Origin: a bacterium
GTDB taxonomy: Bacteria > Babelota > Babeliae > Babelales > RVW-14
DNA length: 12,461 nucleotides
Direction of reading: 5' to 3'
Assembly (NCBI GenBank): GCA_023249935.1
Contig: JAHFBQ010000046.1
Span: 1-12,461, forward strand
Part shown: piece by piece, positions 1 through 5,575 of the stretch
Layout of the letters: every line of letters begins with the position of its first letter
Position numbering within the stretch: position 1 is the first letter of the stretch
Translations under genes and position numbers: made by a program
Notes under the pieces: generated by a model
Told to the model about the DNA's origin: nothing
Databases searched by the model: none
Seen by the model: the letters and a program-made list of their open reading frames with translations, nothing else

Positions 1-1
1 G

Positions 2-145
2 AGTGCGTCCAAGATCCCATCGGTTATTTATAACCAATCCAGGTTAAACGGCGTCACTCCCTTGTTTATGGCGTATTCTACCACCCTCAAAGAGGGCATC
101 AAGATACAATCCAGGTTTTCACGTATTTTTCTATTCTCTTTTTAA
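2..145 (+). CDS. Possible 3' end of an unrecognised gene (partial at left edge)
   Basis: A frame open from the first bases of the window runs 47 codons to a TAA at 143-145. Near its middle it contains NGVTPLFMAY, which resembles the G-x-TPL-x-x-A core of an ankyrin repeat, the domain found in two genes further right. The residues after it (STTLKEGIKIQ) do not keep ankyrin spacing, and the tail is rich in Phe, Ser and Arg, so the match is weak. With only 47 codons visible, an open frame of this length could occur by chance. No promoter or start can be seen because the left edge cuts it. Confidence 0.2.
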   Translation, partial: SASKIPSVIYNQSRLNGVTPLFMAYSTTLKEGIKIQSRFSRIFLFSF

Positions 146-215
146 TAGAATTTTTAATCTTCTCACCAGAATAATAGAATAGAACTCTTAAAAATATATA
201 ATTTTTTAAGTTTAG

Positions 216-245
216 CCTGGATCCCGGCTCGGAGGCCGGGACGAC
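216..245. repeat. Dispersed palindromic repeat, copy A
   Basis: The sequence starts CCTGGATCCCGG and ends GCCGGGACGAC, with a CCCGGC/GCCGGG stem (223-228 with 235-240). Two closely related copies lie at 3267-3296 and 3375-3404, and looser relatives at 1525-1554, 3886-3926 and 7001-7023. It lies 46 bases upstream of the first complete gene. It resembles the REP-like GTCATCCCGG...CCGGGATCCAG elements scattered between genes in many bacterial genomes. Confidence 0.75.
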
Positions 246-256
246 ATTCTGGCAGG

Positions 257-262
257 TATAAT
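257..262 (+). promoter_or_regulatory. Candidate -10 hexamer for the 291 gene
   Basis: A perfect TATAAT lies 28 bases before the ATG at 291, and another TATAAT is at 197-202. No good -35 hexamer sits 16-18 bases upstream of either, because for the nearer one that position falls in the GC-rich palindromic repeat. The region is AT-rich, so chance matches are expected. Confidence 0.3.
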
Positions 263-290
263 TCAATGTAAAATAACTGGTTGGTGTAGC

Positions 291-914
291 ATGAAAATCA
301 TACTAATTTTTGTAACGGTCATTGCTTGTACCGCTCTGCTTAGTGCTACATATGAATGGCACCTGAATGCTAACGGTATCGAAGTTGATGATGAGGGTTT
401 TCCTAAGCCAATCTATGTTGATTGTGATGGCAACGAGTTGGAAAATCCAATCATAGGAGAACTGGCTGCAATGCGTGCGGATGCAAAGGCGCTTGGTGAA
501 AAAGCAGAAAAAAAGCTTATGCCGCTGATTGAAGAGTATGAGAATTTAAAGTGGCAACGCTATGAGCTTTCCATCATCCCACGCAAGCAAACAAAAGAGG
601 AACATGAGCTACAAGCTCGGTTGATTGAAGAAATCAGGCTGCTTCACAAAAAGATCACTGAAAAAAAAAGAGAAGAAGAGAAAGAGCTTGGTCTTGCTGT
701 AGAGCCGGAAGATGGAGAATCGGTGACCAGCATTGTCGGCTTGATCAAGCGAGAGTTCACCAAACATCCTTATCGTTCTACCGCCATCGTTTTGTGCGGC
801 CTTACGGTTGTTACTCTTGCGGTCGATGTTGCGGTGCGCGGTAAGAAATCGCTGCTCGGGCAGTTGTTTTATGATGAAGAAGTCGATATGCAAGACGCTG
901 TTTTAGATTCTTGA
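291..914 (+). CDS. Exported coiled-coil/membrane protein of unknown function
   Basis: I do not recognise this 207-residue protein. It begins with Lys2 and a hydrophobic run (residues 3-18) ending LLSA before TYEW, a plausible signal peptide cut near residue 19. VIAC at residues 10-13 also fits a lipobox, though such a signal would be unusually short. Residues 56-133 are highly charged (Lys, Glu, Arg) with heptad-like spacing and should form a helix or coiled coil. A hydrophobic segment at about 163-182 (STAIVLCGLTVVTLAVDV), preceded by HPYR and followed by RGKK, is a likely transmembrane helix. The layout is therefore signal, acidic patch, coiled coil, membrane anchor and an acidic 20-residue tail. 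No strong Shine-Dalgarno precedes the ATG. It leads a series of four small exported proteins. A tether or envelope role is only inference. Confidence 0.8.
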   Translation: MKIILIFVTVIACTALLSATYEWHLNANGIEVDDEGFPKPIYVDCDGNELENPIIGELAAMRADAKALGEKAEKKLMPLIEEYENLKWQRYELSIIPRKQTKEEHELQARLIEEIRLLHKKITEKKREEEKELGLAVEPEDGESVTSIVGLIKREFTKHPYRSTAIVLCGLTVVTLAVDVAVRGKKSLLGQLFYDEEVDMQDAVLDS

Positions 915-1040
915 GATCAATTTCTCGAAAATTTATTTACGAATTTTGTGGTGTGACCCGTTTGTGTTTTTTTTTACACCGAGTAACCTTGTGAAACTTT
1001 CATAAGATGAATGTTTGATTTTTTATTCGGGGAGTACACA

Positions 1041-1454
1041 ATGACAAAGCGATTGCTCATGTTAGCGTTTGTTCTTGGTGCAATATCATCACTACATAGT
1101 GCCGACGCAAAGAGGCAAGCTGCAATATTTAATTTGGCTGGTGAATATGCGTGGGGTAAGGCATTGCCCTTAGCTCTTACTGAAGCTAACAAAGAGCCAA
1201 CTTTCGATATTAATGCTGTAAATGAAAAAGGTCAGACCGCGTTAGCGATAGCTTGTCAAGCAGGGATCTGGCCGAATATTATAGAACTTTTAGTTTATGG
1301 TGCAAATCCTGCGACGCGTGGTTCGCTTGATCATTTTCCAGAGGCGCAGGTATTCTTTGATGCTTATCTAGAGAAGGTTGCGCTCCTTGCTGCTGGAGAA
1401 AATACACTGCAAGCTAGGGTAGGAATAATAGAACAGCTTCGCTCGAAGCTATAA
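1041..1454 (+). CDS. Small secreted ankyrin-repeat protein 1
   Basis: A 137-residue protein. I chose the ATG at 1041 over the in-frame ATG at 1011 because GGGGAG at 1029-1034 sits six bases before it and the signal peptide then starts cleanly: MTKR, a hydrophobic run, and a SADA site near residue 23. Residues 57-91 (INAVNEKGQTALAIACQ and onward to the GAN of VYGANPA) form one ankyrin repeat with the NEKGQTALAIA helix start and the LLVYGANP end. Ankyrin repeats bind proteins, and host-associated bacteria often export them as effectors, but one repeat alone rarely folds stably, so flanking helices probably complete the unit. The next gene is a paralogue: the repeat aligns, and both proteins carry an ENT motif further on (residues 120-122 here). 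No catalytic motif is visible. Confidence 0.85.
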   Translation: MTKRLLMLAFVLGAISSLHSADAKRQAAIFNLAGEYAWGKALPLALTEANKEPTFDINAVNEKGQTALAIACQAGIWPNIIELLVYGANPATRGSLDHFPEAQVFFDAYLEKVALLAAGENTLQARVGIIEQLRSKL

Positions 1455-1524
1455 GCTCCTTGGAGATAACCATTTCTGAGATCGGGGTTCTATTTTTTAA
1501 TTAGAGCTGTAATGAAATCTCCTC

Positions 1525-1554
1525 TGTCATCCCAGCGTCTAAGCTGGGATGACA
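1525..1554. repeat. 12-bp perfect inverted repeat, palindromic element
   Basis: TGTCATCCCAGC (1525-1536) pairs perfectly with GCTGGGATGACA (1543-1554) around a six-base loop. It shares the GTCATCCC...GGGATGAC ends of the other palindromes in the window but has an AGC core in place of GGC. It lies between the two ankyrin genes. No T-run follows on the + strand, so it is not an obvious intrinsic terminator, although the hairpin could protect the 3' end of the upstream mRNA. Confidence 0.7.
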
Positions 1555-1605
1555 AGGGAAGGCGCTTATCATAATAATCTCGTTGACTGATTTAGAAGAA
1601 ACTTA

Positions 1606-2196
1606 ATGATAAAAATGTTTATTTTTGTACTCGCATTTGCTGTGCCGTCGCTGTATGCATCGAACGGCTTTTCATCAAAACTGCACCGTGATACAAGCTC
1701 CTGGGGGGCGACATTGCCATCATTACACAAGCTTGCCGGTGGCGCAGATCAGCCTGTACGGCTGATGGGAGCTTTACAGAAGTGGTTGAAGGGCTGTGAT
1801 CTTGATGCTGTGGATGAAGAGGGCTATACCCCATTGGCTCGCGCAAATGAAGCTGGGCATGTGGGAAATATTCTGTTGTTGCTGGAACTTGGTGTCGATC
1901 ATACACAGCGAAGAGCTTCTTTTCCATGTTCCGAACTGATAAAATTTTTTGTGCTGTATGACAAGGCCATGATCAATATTTCTCCTGAAGAAAATACTCG
2001 AGAACTGCGCTGGGCAAAAATTAAGGATATTTTGATTAAATTTTACGAAGAAGCTGAGAGTCTTGCCAAAATCGAGGAACAAGAGCGTGTTACCAGGAGC
2101 CATATTTCTTCATTGCCCCATGTAGATTCTTCTTTTATACGTGAAATTCGTTCGCGTTTAAAAAGGAATGGTTATGGTGAACGAGATTTTGACTGA
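1606..2196 (+). CDS. Small secreted ankyrin-repeat protein 2
   Basis: A 196-residue protein with a signal peptide (MIKMFIFVLAFAVPSLYA, cut near residue 18 before SNG). The start could be ATG 1606 or the in-frame ATG at 1615; AGAAG at about 1594-1598 is only a weak ribosome-binding site. Residues 64-102 form one ankyrin repeat: DLDAVDEEGYTPLARANEAG, then HVGNILLLLELGVD. It aligns with the repeat of the previous protein (DINAVNEKGQTALAIACQAG). Both then have an ENT motif (129-131 here) and an Ile/Leu/Lys-rich helix. The C-terminus from about 148 is a charged helix and tail with no counterpart in its neighbour. A likely intrinsic terminator follows at 2215. A secreted interaction protein or effector is the best guess; the partner is unknown. 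Confidence 0.85.
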   Translation: MIKMFIFVLAFAVPSLYASNGFSSKLHRDTSSWGATLPSLHKLAGGADQPVRLMGALQKWLKGCDLDAVDEEGYTPLARANEAGHVGNILLLLELGVDHTQRRASFPCSELIKFFVLYDKAMINISPEENTRELRWAKIKDILIKFYEEAESLAKIEEQERVTRSHISSLPHVDSSFIREIRSRLKRNGYGERDFD

Positions 2197-2214
2197 CCTG
2201 CTTCAGATTCAGCT

Positions 2215-2247
2215 CTTGCACGTGTAAAACGGCAAGCCCTTTTTTTT
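2215..2247 (+). terminator. Probable intrinsic terminator after the second ankyrin gene
   Basis: CTTGC and CGT (2215-2219, 2221-2223) pair with ACGGCAAG (2229-2236), giving eight base pairs with one bulged A and a GTAAA loop. CCC and seven or more T follow directly. It starts 19 bases after the stop codon at 2196, where a Rho-independent terminator is expected, and separates the ankyrin pair from the FAS1 gene. Confidence 0.6.
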
Positions 2248-2305
2248 AAGCCGCTGTTCATGCTAGCATTGTCCAAGATTATTTCTTAAAAAGGAGAAGA
2301 AGAGT

Positions 2306-3139
2306 ATGAATAAAAAAATAATACTTGGTGTCATGTTGCTGAGTTGTCGATTACTTATGGCAGACGATGGAGATCCCGGTACTGAGGTTGTGCTGCAGCA
2401 GGCAGTGCGGCAGGCTGGTGGTGATAAAGCGGCCTTCAAGACGGTAATGCATGCTGCTGCTCGCTATCCAGAAGCGCGGTATTTTGTACAGCTCATACGA
2501 CGTGCTGGTTTGCAAAATGGTCTTACCAACTACAACGGTAAGAAAAAGGTAAAAGGCAAAAAAAATAAAAAATTATTAGCCCTGATTCCTCAAGGTCAGC
2601 AGCTGACCTTGCTAATCCCAATCAATAGTGCGTTGACCGCAATGCATAACAAAATTAGTGCAGCGCACGACAAAGCTGCTCGTCATGCAGCAAAAGAAGA
2701 AGCAACAACGCTTGTTAAAGCGCATATCCTCAAAGGGACGCTTATGCAGGCTGCCATGAAGGGACAGATGGATACGCTTGGCGGTGCAAAGATCAATGCC
2801 GACAACATACAGTTCTTTCAAGCTGATGTGGTTGCTGGTAACGGCGTGGTGCATCTTATCAAAAATCTTGCAACCGGTGCGTCAGCTGCAGTGTCTGTAC
2901 CGGCCCATGCGGTTGAAGAAAAGCCTGTTGAAAAGCCGGTAGAAAAACCAGCTGAGAAAGTGGTCGAGAAGCCAGCCGAAAAATCTGCTGATGCGCCAGC
3001 AGAGAAACCGGTAAAAAAACCGATTGAAAAAGAGGAAGATAAACCTGCTGAAAAAACTGAAGAGAAACCGGACGAGAAGCCATCTGAAAAGCCTGTAGAG
3101 AAGTCTGCTGAAAAACCGGCTGATGCTGCTGGCGACTAG
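2306..3139 (+). CDS. Exported FAS1 (fasciclin)-domain protein with (EKPx)n tail
   Basis: A 277-residue protein after a strong AAGGAG (2291-2296). Residues 1-19 are a signal peptide ending LLMA; LLSC at 11-14 could alternatively be a lipobox. Residues about 27-188 read as one FAS1 domain: helices, then LTLLIPINSALTAM (100-113), which matches the family's TxFAPTNxAF strand and helix; VKAHILKGTL (137-146), matching the YHVLxG segment; DTLGGAKI (156-163); and ADVVAGNGVVHLIKNL (173-188), matching the closing DI-x-x-NGVIHVID motif. FAS1 domains mediate adhesion. A Lys-rich insert, KKKVKGKKNKK (79-89), precedes the core. From 204 the chain is a proline-rich, charged tail of EKPV/EKPA units ending in ADAAGD, probably an extended stalk or spacer. 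A surface adhesin is a reasonable inference; no LPXTG or other anchor is visible. Confidence 0.85.
   Translation: MNKKIILGVMLLSCRLLMADDGDPGTEVVLQQAVRQAGGDKAAFKTVMHAAARYPEARYFVQLIRRAGLQNGLTNYNGKKKVKGKKNKKLLALIPQGQQLTLLIPINSALTAMHNKISAAHDKAARHAAKEEATTLVKAHILKGTLMQAAMKGQMDTLGGAKINADNIQFFQADVVAGNGVVHLIKNLATGASAAVSVPAHAVEEKPVEKPVEKPAEKVVEKPAEKSADAPAEKPVKKPIEKEEDKPAEKTEEKPDEKPSEKPVEKSAEKPADAAGD
2915..3121 (+). repeat. (Glu-Lys-Pro-x)n coding repeat
   Basis: Residues 204-272 of the FAS1 protein consist of degenerate four-residue units, mostly EKPV, EKPA, EKS and DKPA, encoded by 12-bp units close to GAAAAGCCNGTN. Units vary in codon choice (GAA/GAG, AAA/AAG, CCA/CCG/CCT), so the array is old rather than freshly duplicated. 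Repeat number may differ between strains. Confidence 0.85.
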
Positions 3140-3213
3140 AACCTGAGAGAAAAACTCTGAGATTTTCGTTTACGCGGCTAAAAGTGAGAAAAGTGAGAAA
3201 AGTTGCGAATAGA

Positions 3214-3279
3214 ACGTCGTCCCGGCCCTTCGACATGCTCAGGATAAACTTCGACCGTGCCTCCTGACGTCGTCCCGGC
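3214..3279. repeat. 13-bp direct repeat bracketing a 40-bp insert
   Basis: ACGTCGTCCCGGC occurs at 3214-3226 and again at 3267-3279, the second as the left end of palindrome copy B. The 40 bases between include CTTCGACATGCTCAGG followed by AAACTTCGAC, a different short repeat type. This looks like one repeat inserted into or beside another, leaving a truncated first copy. Confidence 0.6.
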
Positions 3280-3404
3280 GAAGGCCGGGATCCAGGCTTA
3301 ATTTTAAAAACTGAATAGTTTAAAATGCTCTCGTAATTATTTGCGGCAAGAGCATTAAAAAAATTTTAGAAAAACCTGGATCCCGGCCTCCGCCGGGACG
3401 ACGT
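3267..3404. repeat. REPIN-like inverted pair of palindromic repeats (copies B and C)
   Basis: Copy B (3267-3296) starts ACGTCGTCCCGG and ends CCGGGATCCAGG. Copy C (3375-3404) is its reverse complement at 29 of 30 positions. Each arm has its own CCCGGC/GCCGGG-type stem. They flank 78 AT-rich bases that contain a further inner inverted repeat, AATGCTCT (3324-3331) with AGAGCATT (3349-3356). Two inverted REP sequences around a spacer is the arrangement called a REPIN, which a RAYT transposase can move. No RAYT gene is in the window. Confidence 0.75.
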
Positions 3405-3478
3405 ATAGTAGCGACATCACTTCTTATTTTAGCTCATTGAACTCGCGTTCTCGATGCTCCTGACGCCGGAATGGGAAA

Positions 3479-3562
3479 TGTAGCCGCTAACTTTATCTGC
3501 ACTCTGGCCCTCTGATTGCGCTTATTTGGAGCGACGTAGCGCAGATAAAGTTAGCGTCTACA
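3479..3562. repeat. 22-bp inverted repeat around a 40-bp core
   Basis: The left arm (3479-3500, TGTAGCCGCTAACTTTATCTGC) and right arm (3541-3562) match at 21 of 22 positions as inverted repeats. The core (3501-3540) has no reading frame. The arms are unrelated to the GTCATCCCGG palindromes. It could be a miniature transposable element with terminal repeats or a large hairpin; I see no clear target-site duplication at the ends. Confidence 0.65.
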
Positions 3563-3669
3563 AATCAAGCTTCTTCAGGAAATAGCAACGAATCGCTTGT
3601 AATGTTTATAACCTTTACTCGTTTGCATGCACCCAACTGGCTGCATAGCAAACCACCAATCCGTCCGTA

Positions 3670-3803
3670 TGCGCGAGTTCCGCAGCCGTGTAGACGGCGA
3701 GGACTGTTAGAGCGCAAGGGGTCAAGGGGCGTAGCCCATTGGACGCGGATTCCAAAGGTTGTCGTCACACAACCTTTGGGCGGGTGTGGTGGAGCTCCAC
3801 CAC
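3670..3803. ncRNA. Candidate structured RNA: four consecutive stem-loops
   Basis: Four stem-loops follow one another in 134 bases. (i) 3670-3716 is nested: TGCGC/GCGCA outside, AGT(T)CC with GGACT in the middle, and GCCGT-GTAG-ACGGC at the tip. (ii) 3721-3744: GTCAA/TT(G)GAC below GGGC-GTA-GCCC. (iii) 3752-3779: CCAAAGGTTGT with ACAACCTTTGG, an 11-bp perfect stem with a six-base loop. (iv) 3786-3803: the perfect 18-bp palindrome GTGGTGGAGCTCCACCAC. I do not recognise the family. The density suggests a structured RNA or the end of a mobile element (for example a transposon-associated guide RNA). The strand cannot be decided from the stems. Confidence 0.45.
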
Positions 3804-3885
3804 GCAGTGAATAATGAATTAAATTAAAAAAGATAATTTCTACGAGAGGAAGAGAAAAAAAATGGATGTATTAATCTTAGGACTG

Positions 3886-3926
3886 GGTCCCGGAATGTCC
3901 CTCGTCCAGCTCGGGACCGGGATGAC
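3886..3926. repeat. Divergent palindromic repeat, copy D
   Basis: GGTCCCG (3886-3892) pairs with CGGGACC (3912-3918), and the element ends CCGGGATGAC. Read on the minus strand it starts GTCATCCCGGTCCCGAGC, the same opening as the other palindromes in the window but with a longer, different core. Confidence 0.6.
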
Positions 3927-3997
3927 GGATTTTATTAGATGATCAATCGCAAAGTAGCTGCTTGAGCTTGCATAAAGCTCATAAAACATTGTTTCTA

Positions 3998-4003
3998 TAT
4001 AAT
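3998..4003 (+). promoter_or_regulatory. Candidate -10 hexamer for asnS
   Basis: A perfect TATAAT (in TCTATATAATC) lies about 104 bases before the asnS ATG. No convincing -35 sits at 16-18 bases; TTGCAT at 3968-3973 is too far away (24 bases). If it is used, the mRNA leader would be roughly 95 bases. Confidence 0.35.
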
Positions 4004-4044
4004 CTGAGAAACGATAGATCGGTGTTTTTCTCTTCAAAAAAAAA

Positions 4045-4078
4045 AATCAATCACTATCCTGATTGGATTGCAACAATC
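4045..4078 (+). promoter_or_regulatory. Two mutually exclusive hairpins in the asnS leader
   Basis: AATCAATCA (4045-4053) pairs with TGATTGGATT (4060-4069, one bulged G) around CTATCC. GATTG (4066-4070) can instead pair with CAATC (4074-4078). Both use GATT at 4066-4069, so they exclude each other. No T-box sequence or Asn-rich leader peptide is seen. The stems are AU-rich and weak. Confidence 0.25.
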
Positions 4079-4106
4079 AATTTCTTGTTACTCAGGAAAG
4101 ATCACC

Positions 4107-5492
4107 ATGCGTATCAAAATAAAAGGTCTTACGTCCGACCACATCGGCCAAGCGGTCACCATCAAAGGTTGGATTCGTAGTGTGCGCTCCCCTAAGAATT
4201 TTTCATTCATTGTTGTCAATGACGGTTCCAACTTTGGCGGCTTGCAGGTCATCGCTGACGAGACAACGCAAAACTATCTTGCAGTGCTTGCCGATCTGAC
4301 TACCGGTGCAGCCGTAGCTGTTGATGGCATCTTGGTGAAAAGCCCTGGTACTGAGCAGCCGTTTGAACTGAAAGCATCATCAATTGAGGTGGTTGGTCTG
4401 TGTCCGGCAGATGAATATCCGTTGCAAAAAAAAGGTCACACATTCGAATTTTTACGTACGATCGCTCACTTACGCTCACGTACCAATACGCTTGGTGCTA
4501 TGACGCGTGTGCGCAATGCGCTTGCTTACGCAACGCATACCTTTTTTCAAACCCGAGGCTTTGTCTACCTTAATGCGCCGATTCTGACCGCATCAGATTG
4601 TGAGGGCGCAGGACAAATGTTTCAGGTCACTACTTTGCCAATCGATAAACCGCCACGTACTGATGCAGGTGCCGTCGATTTCACGCAAGATTTTTTTGGT
4701 GAACCGGCGTTCTTGACGGTGTCGGGCCAGCTTAATGGTGAGATGTACGCGCTTTCGCACAGTGACATCTATACCTTTGGGCCCACTTTTCGTGCGGAAA
4801 ATTCCAACACGTCGCGCCACTTGGCAGAGTTTTGGATGATCGAGCCGGAGATGGCGTTTGCCGATCTGCAGGACAACATGGATGTGGCAGAAAGCTACGT
4901 TAAATACATGATCGATCATGTGCTTAAAAATTGTGGTGACGACATGAAGTTTTTCAACTCGTTCATCGACAAAGGCCTGCTTGCGCGGCTTGAGCATGTG
5001 CTGAGTACGCCGTTCCAACGTGTTACCTACACCGAAGCGGTGGATATTTTGCTTAAGGCAACGAAAAAATTTGAATACCCAGTGTCATGGGGTTGTGACT
5101 TGCAGTCGGAGCATGAACGTTACTTGTCCGAAGAGCATTTTAAAAAACCGATGATCGTGACCAACTACCCTAAAGACATCAAAGCGTTTTATATGCGCAT
5201 GAACGATGACAACAAAACGGTTGCTGCCATGGATGTGTTGGTGCCGGGAATTGGAGAACTTATCGGTGGTGCGCAGCGTGAAGAGCGGTACGACTTTTTG
5301 ATTGAGCGTATGGAGCAGATGGGATTGGCTAAAGAACATTATGCGGCGTACCTAGATCTGCGCAAGTTCGGCGGCGTGCCGCACGCAGGTTTTGGTCTTG
5401 GCTTTGAGCGTATGGTACAGTTTGCTACGGGGATCGAAAATATTCGTGAAGCGATTCCGTTCCCAAGGACTCCGAAACATATCGAGTTTTAA
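4107..5492 (+). CDS. asnS: Asparagine--tRNA ligase
   Basis: Class IIb aminoacyl-tRNA synthetase that activates asparagine with ATP and loads it onto tRNA-Asn in the cytoplasm. I chose ATG 4107 because AGGAAAG (4093-4099) lies seven bases before it and the product is then 461 residues, close to the 466 of E. coli AsnS; a longer frame from TTG 4068 has no ribosome-binding site. Residues 1-100 are the OB-fold anticodon-binding domain (GWIRSVRSPKNFSFIVVNDGS). The catalytic domain carries class II motif 1 near 150-175, motif 2 at 228-243 (FRAENSNTSRHLAEFW) and motif 3 at 428-436 (GFGLGFERM). The signature is that of AsnRS rather than AspRS. All expected motifs are intact. It is a housekeeping gene isolated among accessory genes, probably with its own promoter. 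Confidence 0.97.
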   Translation: MRIKIKGLTSDHIGQAVTIKGWIRSVRSPKNFSFIVVNDGSNFGGLQVIADETTQNYLAVLADLTTGAAVAVDGILVKSPGTEQPFELKASSIEVVGLCPADEYPLQKKGHTFEFLRTIAHLRSRTNTLGAMTRVRNALAYATHTFFQTRGFVYLNAPILTASDCEGAGQMFQVTTLPIDKPPRTDAGAVDFTQDFFGEPAFLTVSGQLNGEMYALSHSDIYTFGPTFRAENSNTSRHLAEFWMIEPEMAFADLQDNMDVAESYVKYMIDHVLKNCGDDMKFFNSFIDKGLLARLEHVLSTPFQRVTYTEAVDILLKATKKFEYPVSWGCDLQSEHERYLSEEHFKKPMIVTNYPKDIKAFYMRMNDDNKTVAAMDVLVPGIGELIGGAQREERYDFLIERMEQMGLAKEHYAAYLDLRKFGGVPHAGFGLGFERMVQFATGIENIREAIPFPRTPKHIEF

Positions 5493-5513
5493 ATAGAGAT
5501 AAAAATATTGAAC

Positions 5514-5575
5514 CCCACCTTAATTTTGTGCTAATCTACTTATCGATAAGTCAATTCGCACAAAATTAAGGTGGG
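5514..5575 (+). promoter_or_regulatory. Nested inverted repeat burying the RBS of the ATPase gene, with a central palindrome
   Basis: CCCACCTTAATTTTGTGC (5514-5531) and its exact reverse complement (5558-5575) form an 18-bp perfect stem. The 26-base loop contains a 14-bp perfect palindrome, ACTTATCGATAAGT (5538-5551). The only Shine-Dalgarno-like sequence for the gene at 5579, AAGG at 5568-5571, lies inside the right arm, so the hairpin would hide it in any transcript containing both arms. A weak promoter (TTGAAC 5508-5513, 18 bases, TAATCT 5532-5537) would start transcription near the central palindrome, leaving out the left arm. The palindrome looks like a dimer operator. Confidence 0.6.

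Larger units (their letters stand above)
3140..4106. other. 967-bp gene-free region rich in inverted repeats
   Basis: No credible gene is present. Short frames on both strands (for example 3602-3814 +, 3565-3768 - and 3840-4037 -) lack ribosome-binding sites and recognisable domains, and cross palindromic DNA. From left to right the region holds a split palindromic repeat, an inverted pair of palindromes with an AT-rich middle, a 22-bp inverted repeat with a 40-bp core, a four-stem-loop array, another palindrome, and the asnS promoter and leader. Each is listed separately. The density suggests successive insertion of small mobile sequences. Confidence 0.7.

Noticed and set aside
915..1040. 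Intrinsic terminator after the first gene (T-run at about 966-975)
   Set aside because: The long T-run is present, but no stable GC stem precedes it directly.
3565..3814. Overlapping short frames on both strands (70 and 67 codons)
   Set aside because: Both cross the stem-loop array, have Arg/Pro/Gly-rich composition typical of frames read through palindromic DNA, and have no RBS or family match.
4068..4106. Upstream start for asnS adding 13 residues
   Set aside because: That start is TTG without a ribosome-binding site and overlaps leader hairpins. ATG 4107 has AGGAAAG at proper spacing and gives the usual family length.
4010..4106. T-box riboswitch before asnS
   Set aside because: The leader is short, lacks the conserved T-box TGG-containing motif, and has no terminator or antiterminator with a T-run.
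3140..4106. tRNA gene, CRISPR array or attachment site in the long gene-free region
   Set aside because: I found no cloverleaf with a GGTTCRANTCC arm and no regularly spaced direct repeats. The repeats present are palindromes of several kinds at irregular spacing.
3962..4180. 72-codon frame overlapping the start of asnS
   Set aside because: It runs over the promoter-like region and into asnS in another frame, with no domain or RBS.
5514..5575. Reading the 18-bp inverted repeat as the terminator of asnS
   Set aside because: No T-run follows on the + strand, the loop is 26 bases with its own palindrome, and the right arm runs into the RBS of the next gene. Regulation fits better, although a partial terminator role is not excluded.
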